Shown piece after piece: positions 7,879 through 15,423 of a stretch of 54,428 nt of DNA. Origin of the DNA: a virus. The first letter of the stretch is position 1. Every line of letters begins with the position of its first letter. The DNA lies in the IMG/VR virus record IMGVR_UViG_3300021964_000091, positions 1-54,428 of that record; one strand, written 5' to 3'. A program made the position numbers and the translations under genes. Under the pieces are notes generated by a model that saw only the letters and a program-made list of their open reading frames with translations, made no database searches and was not told the DNA's origin.

Positions 7879-8784
7879 TTATACGCTTACAACCATAGTT
7901 GCTAGAGCTTCTGGCTTAACTACTTTATAGCCATAAACTTGCAAACCACGGATGATGTTACCGAAAGTAGTCTCTGAACGGATAGTCTCCATATTTGTCA
8001 TCTGAGATGCAAAAGTGAAGCCCATCTTATGACCAGCAATACAGCTGAACTCAGAACCATTTTTATAAAGGTTGTGAGATACATAAACTGTGAATCGGTC
8101 AATCATACCAAGTCTACCGTTTCTCAAAGGTGAAGTGCTGTCACCAGTGATAGAAGCATCTTTCAAGTCTGATTGCTTGATAAGACCTGCCATCTTAGCT
8201 GGAATGATAAGGAAACGATCCTGTTCAGGACTATTAGCCTCATCCAACACAGTGCCTGCGTCGACGATAGAATCGATAACATTCGACTTAGTTAGAGACA
8301 ATGGACTACCTGCGACACCTAGGTTTAGGTTGCCAGAGATACGACCAGCTGAAGCACCTTTGTTAGCTGAAGATACATCAGTCAACAGATCAGTTAGAAC
8401 ACGCTGATCGATCTTGATCTTCATACGCTCGGAAGCGTCTTTAGACCACTGATCCATCATTGCGATGTCAGACTGAACTTGGTCAACATCATCTTCAACG
8501 CAAGCAAAGTACTCGCCTTTGTCGATAACAAGTTGAAGTTTCGCTTTGTCAGGGTTTTCAACTGCAAGAGTTTGTCCCTTAACATACGTTTTGATGGTGA
8601 TTTCTGGTGTAGTACGGATATTAACCGTATCTCCCATCTGACGGATTTCACCTTCATAATCCGTGTTCGAGATTGCTGCGAGCACTGTAGCGTCGTAGAA
8701 ATTCTCGATCAGCTTTCCACTCCAGATTTCTGGAATGAAGTTGCCGCTATAATCGGGGCGACCCCCTGATACTGCAAAAGCCAT
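7879..8784 (-). CDS. Major capsid protein
   Basis: 301 aa, ATG at 8784 after AAAGGAGG. N-terminal FIPEIWSGKLIENFYDATVLAAISNTDYEGEI, followed by GDTVNIRTTPEI and a DDVDQVQSD region, is the usual pattern of HK97-fold capsid proteins of the P22-coat-like type seen in many podoviruses. Later parts have ANSPEQDRFLIIPAKMAGLI and a C-terminal RGLQVYGYKVVKPEALATMVV strand. It lies directly after the scaffold gene, as expected, and ahead of a decoration-type gene. No maturation protease gene is seen nearby. Confidence 0.88.
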   Translation of the reverse strand: MAFAVSGGRPDYSGNFIPEIWSGKLIENFYDATVLAAISNTDYEGEIRQMGDTVNIRTTPEITIKTYVKGQTLAVENPDKAKLQLVIDKGEYFACVEDDVDQVQSDIAMMDQWSKDASERMKIKIDQRVLTDLLTDVSSANKGASAGRISGNLNLGVAGSPLSLTKSNVIDSIVDAGTVLDEANSPEQDRFLIIPAKMAGLIKQSDLKDASITGDSTSPLRNGRLGMIDRFTVYVSHNLYKNGSEFSCIAGHKMGFTFASQMTNMETIRSETTFGNIIRGLQVYGYKVVKPEALATMVVSV

Positions 8785-8800
8785 AATGACCTCCTTTTAA

Positions 8801-9808
8801 TTAAGCAGTTACGATGCGACCTTCCCGCTGTGCAGCGAAAATGTCACGTTCAATTCGACCCCTTTCATCTTCCCTGCCTTTAAACTTTCCTTTACGAACA
8901 TCTTCGAAAAATTTCGAAATATCCGCTGGGGAGTAGTTCTGACTTGCTTGAGTTGTAGGTTTACCAGAACGTCCACGTCCCGGTGCAACTTGTTTTTCAA
9001 GCTGAGAGTTTGAAGTTGGTCGGTTCTCACGAGCAGTTTCGGGTACTCCAAATTCCTTTTGCCAAGCCGCAAAGAAACTCGCTACACGTTTAACATCTAG
9101 ATTAGATTGTGCATCTTCTAGATACGTTTGACGACTAATACCAGTTAGAGGGTCGACTGCTAACAACCAAGACTGAAAGTCTGCGTTGTTATTAATGTCT
9201 TGCCAATTTGGTACCGCATTGGAAAGTCCAGACCAAAACGCTTGTTCGCTAGATGCTTTTTGCTGTGCTTGTACTTGATGTACTTGAGGCACAACACCTT
9301 GTATCTGCGCGATCATTTTCTCCAACTGTGCAATACGCCCATTTGCTGTATTGACTTCTTCCCTAGCTGCTCGACGCATGACGTCAATCGAATCCCCATA
9401 TTCCTTCATATCAGCATCCGTGATTAACGGATCGTTTGATACTTCAGGCTGAGCAGGAACTTGATTCTGCATAGTGCTAAGTAATTGTTCCAGTTGGGCT
9501 ACTCGGTTTTGCATTTCACGGTTGTTCGCATTTAAACGCGGAACATCTGCGTTATACATACCTTGTAACGTTTTGTACTTTTGTTCCCAAGTTTCTTTTG
9601 GTTTAGTGTCTGATTGATTTTGCTCAGAAACCTCAGACTCAGGTGCCTTTTCATTAACACTGTTGGAAGGCTGTTCTACAGGTTTCTCATCAGGTACTAC
9701 AGTTGCCTCGGCATTTTCTGCCTGTACGTTTTCTGTTTCGCCGTTGAGTTCCTTATACAATGCTTGTACTTCCTCAGACTGTTTTTGAACTTGCTTTGGT
9801 ATTCCCAT
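8801..9808 (-). CDS. Capsid scaffolding protein
   Basis: 335 aa, highly charged and Gln-rich. ATG at 9808 after AGGAG. Predicted layout: acidic disordered N-terminus (1-80), a coiled-coil region (about 80-180, with NREMQNRVAQLEQLLSTMQNQ and GRIAQLEKMIAQIQ), and a basic helical C-terminus (SPADISKFFEDVRKGKFKGRED). This is the standard scaffold architecture, with a C-terminal capsid-binding helix. The gene lies between portal and capsid, the usual location. Confidence 0.85.
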   Translation of the reverse strand: MGIPKQVQKQSEEVQALYKELNGETENVQAENAEATVVPDEKPVEQPSNSVNEKAPESEVSEQNQSDTKPKETWEQKYKTLQGMYNADVPRLNANNREMQNRVAQLEQLLSTMQNQVPAQPEVSNDPLITDADMKEYGDSIDVMRRAAREEVNTANGRIAQLEKMIAQIQGVVPQVHQVQAQQKASSEQAFWSGLSNAVPNWQDINNNADFQSWLLAVDPLTGISRQTYLEDAQSNLDVKRVASFFAAWQKEFGVPETARENRPTSNSQLEKQVAPGRGRSGKPTTQASQNYSPADISKFFEDVRKGKFKGREDERGRIERDIFAAQREGRIVTA

Positions 9809-9846
9809 AATCGCTCCTATCGGTGTGCGTAATTAAAAGCAGGCTG

Positions 9847-10065
9847 TCATTTTGACTTTGCCGCCATTTCAGGGGACTCTACTATGAGCTTAATTAGCTC
9901 TAACAAAACCTGACACCGCCCCTGTGCAAGTGCCACATTCTGTGTAGCGTTTGGTAGCCGCGATAACTCATCTGATCCCCATTCCTGAATAAACTGTGCG
10001 AACTCAGGATATTGGTGAACAATTTGAGCTACTGCTTTGACAACTTCAGGATCAGGTCTTTTCAT
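9847..10065 (-). CDS. Small protein between portal and scaffold
   Basis: 72 aa, overlapping the portal stop by ATGA. Sequence is helical (PEVVKAVAQIVHQYPEFAQFIQEW..., VALAQGRCQVLLELIKLIVESPE). I recall similar 70-aa proteins in the same place in other podovirus-like genomes, but not a name. A virion assembly role is inferred only from position. Confidence 0.7.
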   Translation of the reverse strand: MKRPDPEVVKAVAQIVHQYPEFAQFIQEWGSDELSRLPNATQNVALAQGRCQVLLELIKLIVESPEMAAKSK

Positions 10066-12095
10066 CTAACCCTCCCTGCGCCACCGTTGCCAACTGTGTT
10101 TGCTTCCATTCCACCCTTGGGAGAACCATCAGGCTGTACAGCTTGAGCTTCTGCCTGCTGTTGAGCAGCCATGATCTCAGCCTTAACTTTATCCTGATAA
10201 CCTTCTCTTTCCCTAGATGGAACAATATCATCCACAGGCATTTGCAACCCTTTGGCAATTTCACGAAGAATCGCGGAACGACCTTTCTTACCAACGATCT
10301 CCATATCGATTTCGTTGGCGGTTGCGTTAAGAAACTCAATTCGACGCATGTTGACAGTTTCCTTGACAGCAAGGTTAACTGCACCTTTCGGCATGATATC
10401 AACATCGCCTTTAATACTTTCGTCTTCATCATATCGCATGTTATACACAAATTGACGGTGAACAATAGGCTTAATAATGTCACTATCGATGTGCATAACT
10501 ACTTGACGTATCCCCTTACCGGCTGACCCCATCAACATAGATAACCCTGATGCAGTACGTCCTGCTCCCTGAACATTCAGGTCACCATAAACATAAGAGG
10601 GAATGCCTGAATGGTCATCAGCCAATTTGCTAAACTTGTCATATACAGCCATTAATGTATTTGCATTATCGTCTGGCTGAGTAAACCGAACTGCAGGAGA
10701 ACTAGAACCAAACGGATCATTAGTTACCTGCCAAATCTTCCAAGGATGTAGCTGAGTAATATCTTCATTAGGCGGGATACGCTCAAGATTAACTTCTACT
10801 TGAGGGCCTGATGAAATACCCATGTTATTAATTAGTGCACGAGCAGATGCGTTACATACGTTTTGCAAGTCTTGAATGATTTCTGGAATACCTTTACCCC
10901 AGAAAGAACCCGGCCCTTTAATGAATGATGTTTTAGCGTAAGGCTTTTCACCTAGCGGATCATAATTAAGTACAGCCTTAATAACGTAGTTACCTACGAT
11001 CCATACGTTAGCATCGTATTCACGAGCTTGGTCTTCAATTTCTTCTTCGTCCATACCCCATTCAACAAGCATCTTACCGCTGACTTTACCCCAGAACTCT
11101 AGAGCGTCATAAATGTCGGTAGGTCTTGACTCAGTATGGAACTTACGTTCTTCTTCATCTTTAAGTAATTCGACATCTTCGTTAACCCAAGATTGTCCAT
11201 TACCAATTTCTAAAACTTTTCGAATAGCATCTTCGTCATATCCGGGTACGCCGATCATATCCGCCAACTCTGAACGAGTTAGTGGATGATGTTCAAATAA
11301 ATAACCGTCCTTGATATTCGTAACACCCGGCTCAGGATAAATCTTAAATGGGTCTACTCGTTCAAACTCAGGTGCAATTACTTCAGTTGCCTCGACAGTA
11401 GTTCTACCATCAGGGTCTTTCGTATAACCTAACTTACGTTGTCTACGAACGACAGGCCCTTTAAGAAAAGCACATGGGTATGTAACTAGATCAGTGATAA
11501 ATTCGTTAAATGAATCTCCCCATCCACCTTGTGCAAACTGGTCAGAGATTTTAACTTTCATTTTTTTCGCACGGTTGTCTGCATCTTGCAGCAACTTAAA
11601 CCTGTAATCTTGCGCGAGCATTTCTTTCATCTCTGCAATATCACTAGGTGTAGGTGCTTGGCCTTTATCCTGTACCATCTTAATAACTTCAGCTGCAAAA
11701 ATATTTTGTAGTTCTGCAGTCTGGTCAGGTGATAAATCAGGAATAGGGGTTGGTTGCAAATCCCAAGGTGGGGTTCCTTGGTCGAGGAGTATATCACGCA
11801 ACCAACTTTCTGCTGCACGACATTTGACTTCTGTTATCATCATATAGATATCAGAGCCACCTTGTTCGTGAATCTGTTTTAATTTGTCTGCTTCGTATTC
11901 ACCATTACGTTGGCGTAATCCCCGAAGCATAATATTTTCGATTGGTTTCTTAGAACGCCTAGCTGCGTCCCAACAAGTTCTAAGGTAACCGGTAATTCCA
12001 AGAACAACACTATCCGCTTGACGCTCAGCGAGCGCCTTATCACGCATTTCTTTTTCGCGTTTCGTTAGGGTAGCGTTATCAATTACCTGTAGCAT
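10062..12095 (-). CDS. Portal protein
   Basis: 677 aa. ATG at 12095 after GAGG. The size, a long helical N-terminus, and the region with GPGSFWGKGIPEIIQDLQNVCNA, DDHSGIPSYVYGD and RTASGLSMLMGSAGKGIRQVV are those of large podovirus portal proteins; the GxGRTASGLSML block is characteristic of this portal class. The C-terminus (residues about 630-677) is Gln/Gly-rich. Gene order terminase-portal-scaffold-capsid supports the call. It forms the dodecameric DNA gate at one capsid vertex. Confidence 0.9.
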   Translation of the reverse strand: MLQVIDNATLTKREKEMRDKALAERQADSVVLGITGYLRTCWDAARRSKKPIENIMLRGLRQRNGEYEADKLKQIHEQGGSDIYMMITEVKCRAAESWLRDILLDQGTPPWDLQPTPIPDLSPDQTAELQNIFAAEVIKMVQDKGQAPTPSDIAEMKEMLAQDYRFKLLQDADNRAKKMKVKISDQFAQGGWGDSFNEFITDLVTYPCAFLKGPVVRRQRKLGYTKDPDGRTTVEATEVIAPEFERVDPFKIYPEPGVTNIKDGYLFEHHPLTRSELADMIGVPGYDEDAIRKVLEIGNGQSWVNEDVELLKDEEERKFHTESRPTDIYDALEFWGKVSGKMLVEWGMDEEEIEDQAREYDANVWIVGNYVIKAVLNYDPLGEKPYAKTSFIKGPGSFWGKGIPEIIQDLQNVCNASARALINNMGISSGPQVEVNLERIPPNEDITQLHPWKIWQVTNDPFGSSSPAVRFTQPDDNANTLMAVYDKFSKLADDHSGIPSYVYGDLNVQGAGRTASGLSMLMGSAGKGIRQVVMHIDSDIIKPIVHRQFVYNMRYDEDESIKGDVDIMPKGAVNLAVKETVNMRRIEFLNATANEIDMEIVGKKGRSAILREIAKGLQMPVDDIVPSREREGYQDKVKAEIMAAQQQAEAQAVQPDGSPKGGMEANTVGNGGAGRVR

Positions 12096-12104
12096 TTATA
12101 ACCT

Positions 12105-12260
12105 CTAGTCTTTTTCTTTTTTCTTTTCCAAAATTTCTAAGTCTTTCATCTTGACTACATCTTCGGGATCGTTCTTATCAGTATACACGACTCCTCCGTC
12201 CTTGTAGCTTCGGACTTTGACTTGTATTTGCTTGTAAGGTTTACCTTGTCCGCAATTCAT
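12105..12260 (-). CDS. Small hypothetical protein upstream of portal
   Basis: 51 aa; a short gene read on the minus strand. ATG at 12260 after a strong GGAGG with 6-nt spacing; TAG at 12105-12107. Sequence begins MNCGQGKPYKQIQVKVRSYKDGGVVY and ends in a Lys/Glu-rich stretch. First gene downstream of the promoter-like element at 12292-12319 and ends 9 bp before the portal start. No homologue recognised. Confidence 0.65.
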   Translation of the reverse strand: MNCGQGKPYKQIQVKVRSYKDGGVVYTDKNDPEDVVKMKDLEILEKKKEKD

Positions 12261-12291
12261 AATCAACCTCCAATAAGTATATATAGATCAT

Positions 12292-12319
12292 AGTATACAC
12301 ACAAGTTTGTTTTTGTCTA
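12292..12319 (-). promoter_or_regulatory. Sigma-70-like promoter for portal and downstream genes
   Basis: On the minus strand: TAGACA (12319-12314; 5 of 6 to TTGACA), a 16-nt spacer, then TATACT (12297-12292; 5 of 6 to TATAAT). It lies just after the terminator-like hairpin of the terminase gene and 31 nt before the next start codon. Placement between a terminator and a new gene block supports it. Confidence 0.6.
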
Positions 12320-12330
12320 ACACAAAAATA

Positions 12331-12362
12331 AACCCTCTACCGGGGCAAATCGATAGAGGGTT
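12331..12362 (-). terminator. Rho-independent-like terminator after large terminase
   Basis: A 9-bp perfect stem (AACCCTCTA at 12331-12339, TAGAGGGTT at 12354-12362) with a 14-nt loop. On the minus strand it is followed by TATTTTTGTGTT. It lies 45 bp after the terminase stop codon and separates packaging genes from the portal-capsid group. Confidence 0.75.
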
Positions 12363-12407
12363 AAAGAAGGTAATGTCAATGAAACGTTGGATGACACGCA
12401 TATAATA

Positions 12408-13787
12408 TCAAGTCCAGCCCGCCGCTGCAACCCTCTTGATTGCTCTTTTTTGATTAGTATACGCTGCATCGCTAGCATGATTGATGTGTAACATGAGATA
12501 TTGTAGCGCTTCTGCAACATGCGAATGCTTGTTCTTTTCGATGTTACCATTCTTGTGATGGAATCTATATCCACCCATCATGGCTGCTTTAAGCTGTGTA
12601 CACTTAGGGTCAAGTAGGAATGCAGCATCGCCGTCGACTTGCCTCATCAGATAGTCATCCACCGCAGACAAACGTGCTGACACGCTGTTTGTCTTAGCTG
12701 GCATAACTCGTAAACCTTCTGCCTTAATTATATCAACTGCACTTCGTTCATCAGTTTGTGCTCGTTGAATACCTGCGGGATCACATATCACTAGGACAGG
12801 TGCCGCTGAGAATCTTTCAAATATCATTGGTTTGAGAATGGTGCGGACGAAACGCTGAATGCCCATATCAAAGGAAACCGCCTCATCAAGTATCAACGTC
12901 CGCCCGCGAGGGTCTTGTTGCCCTATAACAGCTGCCGGTGTCAACCCCAAATCCATACCAATTACAACCGGACGTACTCCGTTTATGATTGGTCGAATAG
13001 GTTCTGACGCAATATGGTAGTCAGGTCTAAAGTATTTATACACAGGTTGTCCCGCAGAACTTAACCCATATTCCCCATCAATATACACACGAATGTATTC
13101 TTCTGAACGACCCTGTGTGTCGTAGTACCCATCGGGGAGATTCTCAACATTCTCTGCAAAGTGACTACGACCTGATGGTTGTTTAAACACATCCCATCCG
13201 TTGTCGTTAGGACTGACTCCATCTTTCGCATCGAGTCCTTCCATTTGATAGTACCACCAAGTGTCCATGGTCGGGGGGTTAGTATCGCCCCACATTCCAT
13301 GCCACGTCGGGCCACCATCTTTAGCCGAAGGGAAACGTCCAATACGTTTAGACATCGCATCAACAATGTCAGGGTGAATATCCCGACACTCGTTAAACCA
13401 TGCGAACGTTAATTCAAGTGAGTTCAAGTTTGCAACATCATCCGCATCGTCTAGCGCACGGAACATGATCTCACATTCTACATCACCCACCTTAAAGAAA
13501 TACGTCTTGGTGGTACGCATAAAGTTACCACATGAGCCGGGCGGAAACCAATCCAAGAATGTTTTGATTGTCGTATCCTGCAACTGACGTGCAGTTTCTC
13601 GGACAATCGCTACTCGTGATTTACGAATACCATTACTGCTTGGATTTTGCATCGACGCCCGACGCACAACTTCAAAACAACTCGCAACTGATTTACCCGA
13701 ACCAACAGGCCCCATAAGGACACGCATCTTCGAATTAGAGTTCATGAACTCTCGACAGGTTTTAGTTGGAGTGTAGTCTATATTCAT
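12408..13787 (-). CDS. Terminase large subunit
   Basis: 459 aa; ATPase and nuclease of the DNA packaging motor. Walker A is GPVGSGKS at residues 26-33; the Walker B region is ELTFAWFNECRDI with the catalytic Glu near 133. The RNase H-like nuclease has Asp279 (VIGMDLGLTP), Asp336 (VICDPAG) and a C-terminal SHVAEALQY motif at about 422-430, where family members usually show Asp or Glu. Start ATG at 13787 overlaps the stop of the 36-aa gene (TAATG) with no ribosome site of its own, so translation is coupled. It is followed by a strong terminator. Confidence 0.95.
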   Translation of the reverse strand: MNIDYTPTKTCREFMNSNSKMRVLMGPVGSGKSVASCFEVVRRASMQNPSSNGIRKSRVAIVRETARQLQDTTIKTFLDWFPPGSCGNFMRTTKTYFFKVGDVECEIMFRALDDADDVANLNSLELTFAWFNECRDIHPDIVDAMSKRIGRFPSAKDGGPTWHGMWGDTNPPTMDTWWYYQMEGLDAKDGVSPNDNGWDVFKQPSGRSHFAENVENLPDGYYDTQGRSEEYIRVYIDGEYGLSSAGQPVYKYFRPDYHIASEPIRPIINGVRPVVIGMDLGLTPAAVIGQQDPRGRTLILDEAVSFDMGIQRFVRTILKPMIFERFSAAPVLVICDPAGIQRAQTDERSAVDIIKAEGLRVMPAKTNSVSARLSAVDDYLMRQVDGDAAFLLDPKCTQLKAAMMGGYRFHHKNGNIEKNKHSHVAEALQYLMLHINHASDAAYTNQKRAIKRVAAAGWT

Positions 13788-13897
13788 TAAATAATAATTC
13801 CGCCAAGAATGAACGCAATCACTACTGCAGCAATAACTCCTTTATGAAGCTTCGCTCGCCTTACCCATTCTTGAGGTGTATGACCGAATACAATCAT
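13787..13897 (-). CDS. Tiny single-pass membrane protein
   Basis: 36 aa, ATG at 13897 after GGAGG (4-nt spacing), stop overlapping the terminase start. Charged N-terminus (MIVFGHTPQEWVRRAKLHK) followed by a hydrophobic segment VIAAVVIAFILGGIII to the end, one probable membrane helix with a cytoplasmic N-terminus. It is coupled on both sides (ATGA with the preceding gene). No function known; its good ribosome site may mainly serve to load ribosomes for the terminase. Confidence 0.7.
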   Translation of the reverse strand: MIVFGHTPQEWVRRAKLHKGVIAAVVIAFILGGIII

Positions 13898-14136
13898 GTT
13901 GCCTCCTTTTCATTTATTAATAATACAACATACTGAGTCGGCTGGTGCCGTTTCTTCAGTATCTTAGTTCTATATGATATACCTAACTTTAACAACTCGT
14001 AAGTAAAGTTGTCATAGTCAGCTAACTTATTAAACGATTGAGACTTGTGGCCTTCAAAACTTCCGCCGAACTCACTGAGAATCTTCAATCGCTTTTGTTT
14101 CTTCAATTGGCTCTGCGTCAATAACAGTAGCTGCAT
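13894..14136 (-). CDS. Hypothetical protein overlapping the small terminase 3' end
   Basis: 80 aa if it starts at ATG 14136, with no good ribosome site; a TTG near 14095 or a longer ATG at 14175 are alternatives. The last 65 bases of the small terminase overlap it in another frame. The non-overlapping part (FGGSFEGHKSQSFNKLADYDNFTYELLKLGISYRTKILKKR) looks like a real basic protein and ends with ATGA coupling to the 36-aa gene. Start uncertain; gene likely real because it fills the gap and is coupled. Confidence 0.5.
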   Translation of the reverse strand: MQLLLLTQSQLKKQKRLKILSEFGGSFEGHKSQSFNKLADYDNFTYELLKLGISYRTKILKKRHQPTQYVVLLINEKEAT

Positions 14137-14551
14137 GTTCTTGTCCGCCGAGGTTGATTGTAATTTTAACTCCACCGCCTGTCCCCTCTGTAGTTACATC
14201 ACCTTTAGGTTCAAGCCCGCCCCATTTGACTGTTGACTTAATTAAGTCTGCCTTCACTGCCGCCGAAGTATCTGGACTATGGATTAAACTCCAAGATGTT
14301 GTAAGTAGTTCTTCCGCCTGAGCACGAGCTTTTAACTTAAAGGTCATGCCTTTATCGCGGATTTCATCCCTATAACTTTCTACCTTCTTGAGAAAGACAG
14401 GGTCTTTATTGAATACAAGTATATCCGACACAGTAACTTTGTGCCGGTCTTTTACTTCATCTAAAGTCTCGCCGCTGCCTTCTAACATTAGTGCTGTATC
14501 AAAAGCTAGACGGTCTGACCACTTCGTGTGTTTTAAGGGCAATGTATCCAT
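14072..14551 (-). CDS. Probable terminase small subunit
   Basis: 159 aa. Residues 10-60 form an HTH-like helical region (LDEVKDRHKVTVSDILVFNKDP), then a helical middle (AQAEELLTTSWSLIHSPDTSAAVKADLIKSTVKWGGLEPKGD), then a beta-type GGGVKITINLGG strand and an acidic tail. This layout and its place just before the large terminase fit a small terminase that recognises phage DNA. It is the first gene of the late minus-strand block, and its start codon is only 9 nt after a -10 box, so its mRNA may have no leader. Confidence 0.7.
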   Translation of the reverse strand: MDTLPLKHTKWSDRLAFDTALMLEGSGETLDEVKDRHKVTVSDILVFNKDPVFLKKVESYRDEIRDKGMTFKLKARAQAEELLTTSWSLIHSPDTSAAVKADLIKSTVKWGGLEPKGDVTTEGTGGGVKITINLGGQEHAATVIDAEPIEETKAIEDSQ

Positions 14552-14560
14552 ATCTGAAAG

Positions 14561-14588
14561 ATTATGCCCAAAATTACCTAGCTGTCAA
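14561..14588 (-). promoter_or_regulatory. Late-block promoter, apparently leaderless
   Basis: On the minus strand: TTGACA (14588-14583, perfect), a 16-nt spacer, CATAAT (14566-14561, 5 of 6). The terminase start codon begins at 14551, nine bases downstream. With the usual transcription start 6-7 nt after the -10, the transcript would begin within about 3 nt of ATG, and no Shine-Dalgarno site fits. Initiation would then be leaderless. Confidence 0.7.
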
Positions 14589-14648
14589 GCGGAAGTGAAA
14601 CTTTACACGTTGATTTTTTGGGTCTTGTTATGTGAGGTTTACTTATAT

Positions 14649-14686
14649 GGGGGGGAGGGGTGCGTCGCGTGTCCATGTGCCCCCCC
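14649..14686. other. G7/C7 hairpin between divergent promoters
   Basis: G7 (14649-14655) pairs with C7 (14680-14686). The loop contains an A, then G4 and a CG-rich segment. There is no U tract on either side. It could block read-through between the divergent promoters, or be a protein or packaging site. It contrasts strongly with the AT-rich surroundings. Confidence 0.5.
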
Positions 14687-14746
14687 TGTCAATCAATTTA
14701 ATTTACTCAATAGGCAATAGATAAAACCCTAGTAAATAGGGCATAC

Positions 14747-14775
14747 TTGACAAAACTGTAAATTTAACTCATATT
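14747..14775 (+). promoter_or_regulatory. Early promoter for the plus-strand block
   Basis: Perfect TTGACA at 14747-14752, 17-nt spacer, CATATT at 14770-14775. The spacer holds ACTGTAAA and TAACT, also found at the same distances in the promoter-like element at 26057. It drives the first plus-strand gene, whose start is about 70 nt further on. Confidence 0.7.
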
Positions 14776-14781
14776 GGAATC

Positions 14782-14826
14782 ATCAACAAAACGTTGATAC
14801 CCGAACAGGTAGCGGGAATACTACCT
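14782..14826 (+). promoter_or_regulatory. Structured leader with competing hairpins
   Basis: Three inverted repeats in the leader: ATCAAC/GTTGAT (14782-14787 / 14793-14798), CCCG/CGGG (14800-14803 / 14813-14816) and AGGTAG/CTACCT (14807-14812 / 14821-14826). The last two overlap and cannot both form. The ribosome site GGAGG follows at once (14834-14838). This could modulate translation of the first early gene or be an operator; both are inferences. Confidence 0.45.
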
Positions 14827-14843
14827 AAATACTGGAGGTCTAC

Positions 14844-15137
14844 ATGAGTAGAATCTTTGAAGGTAATGTTAGCTTAGTCGCTAACACCAAGGGTGAGATT
14901 GCCCTGAAGCGCGACCTAAACGGCGCTTGGAATTCAACTAACGCTAAGGAACTGTATGCCAAGGCTCAGGAACTTAGCAAGGCGAAGAAAATGCCATTAC
15001 ATAAATGGTCTTTCTTCAAGGCTGACGGTGGAACTGATGTTCTACTAATGGCGGACAGATACGGTAATCCTAGGATTACAATCCTACCGCCTAAGGCTGA
15101 GGGTGCTACTAAGTCCAAAGTGACTAAGTTAGCGTAA
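14844..15137 (+). CDS. Small early protein, paralogue A
   Basis: 97 aa, ATG after CTGGAGG. It is a paralogue of the 96-aa protein at 16090: shared N-terminal IxEGNVS, NTK, KxDxNG, a central AKK, a RxGxP motif and the C-terminal TKSKxxKLA. Charged, alpha/beta-looking, no membrane segment. As first gene behind the early promoter it is likely made early and in quantity. The family is not recognised by name; a small DNA-binding or host-takeover protein is possible, but not shown. Confidence 0.75.
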   Translation: MSRIFEGNVSLVANTKGEIALKRDLNGAWNSTNAKELYAKAQELSKAKKMPLHKWSFFKADGGTDVLLMADRYGNPRITILPPKAEGATKSKVTKLA

Positions 15138-15144
15138 CGCAACA

Positions 15145-15166
15145 GGGGAGGGGTAACTCCCTCCCC
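15145..15166 (+). other. 8-bp hairpin between early genes
   Basis: GGGGAGGG (15145-15152) pairs with CCCTCCCC (15159-15166) around a 6-nt loop, just after the stop of paralogue A. No U tract follows, so it is more likely an mRNA stabiliser or processing stem than a terminator. Confidence 0.55.
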
Positions 15167-15186
15167 ACCTAACCGGAGACAATGAT

Positions 15187-15384
15187 ATGTCAATGAAGGA
15201 TAGTAAAAGAGAATACCGAGTAGATTGGATTGAATACGGAAACCTTTACTCAAGATGGTATTACAGAGAAGCCGACGCGAAGAATCTAGCATTCCAGCTG
15301 ACGCATGACCCAGAGATCGAAGCAGAAAACATAATGATCTCTCACAATCCAGCAAGGAAGCAACAACTAAGCTGGAACTTCTAA
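15187..15384 (+). CDS. Small early hypothetical protein
   Basis: 65 aa, ATG at 15187 (a second ATG at 15193), behind CCGGAGA. Sequence is polar and Trp/Tyr-rich (YRVDWIEYGNLYSRWYYREADAKNLAFQL), with a helical DAKNLAFQLTHDPEIEAENI part. It lies between paralogue A and a strong terminator, so these two genes form a short early transcript. Function unknown. Confidence 0.7.
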   Translation: MSMKDSKREYRVDWIEYGNLYSRWYYREADAKNLAFQLTHDPEIEAENIMISHNPARKQQLSWNF

Positions 15385-15391
15385 AACAACT

Positions 15392-15423
15392 GAGGGAATC
15401 CGAACAGGGTTCCCTCTTTTTTT
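15392..15423 (+). terminator. Strong intrinsic terminator of the first early transcript
   Basis: A 10-bp stem (GAGGGAATCC, 15392-15401; GGGTTCCCTC, 15407-15416, with one T-G pair), a GAACA loop, then seven T. This is a classic Rho-independent terminator and ends the two-gene early unit just before the candidate origin. Confidence 0.9.

Larger units (their letters stand above)
14552..14843. other. Divergent intergenic region between late and early blocks
   Basis: Non-coding 292 bp between the two opposed transcription blocks. It holds the minus promoter at 14561-14588, a plus promoter at 14747-14775 and leader hairpins. In the middle is a G7-A-G4 run (14649-14660) and a C7 run (14680-14686) that can pair into a 7-bp G:C hairpin with a 24-nt loop. 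No gene is seen. Confidence 0.75.

Noticed and set aside
8090-8407. Plus-strand open frames opposite capsid and other minus-strand genes
   Set aside because: They are shadows: no ribosome sites, odd composition, and the minus-strand genes have clear families.
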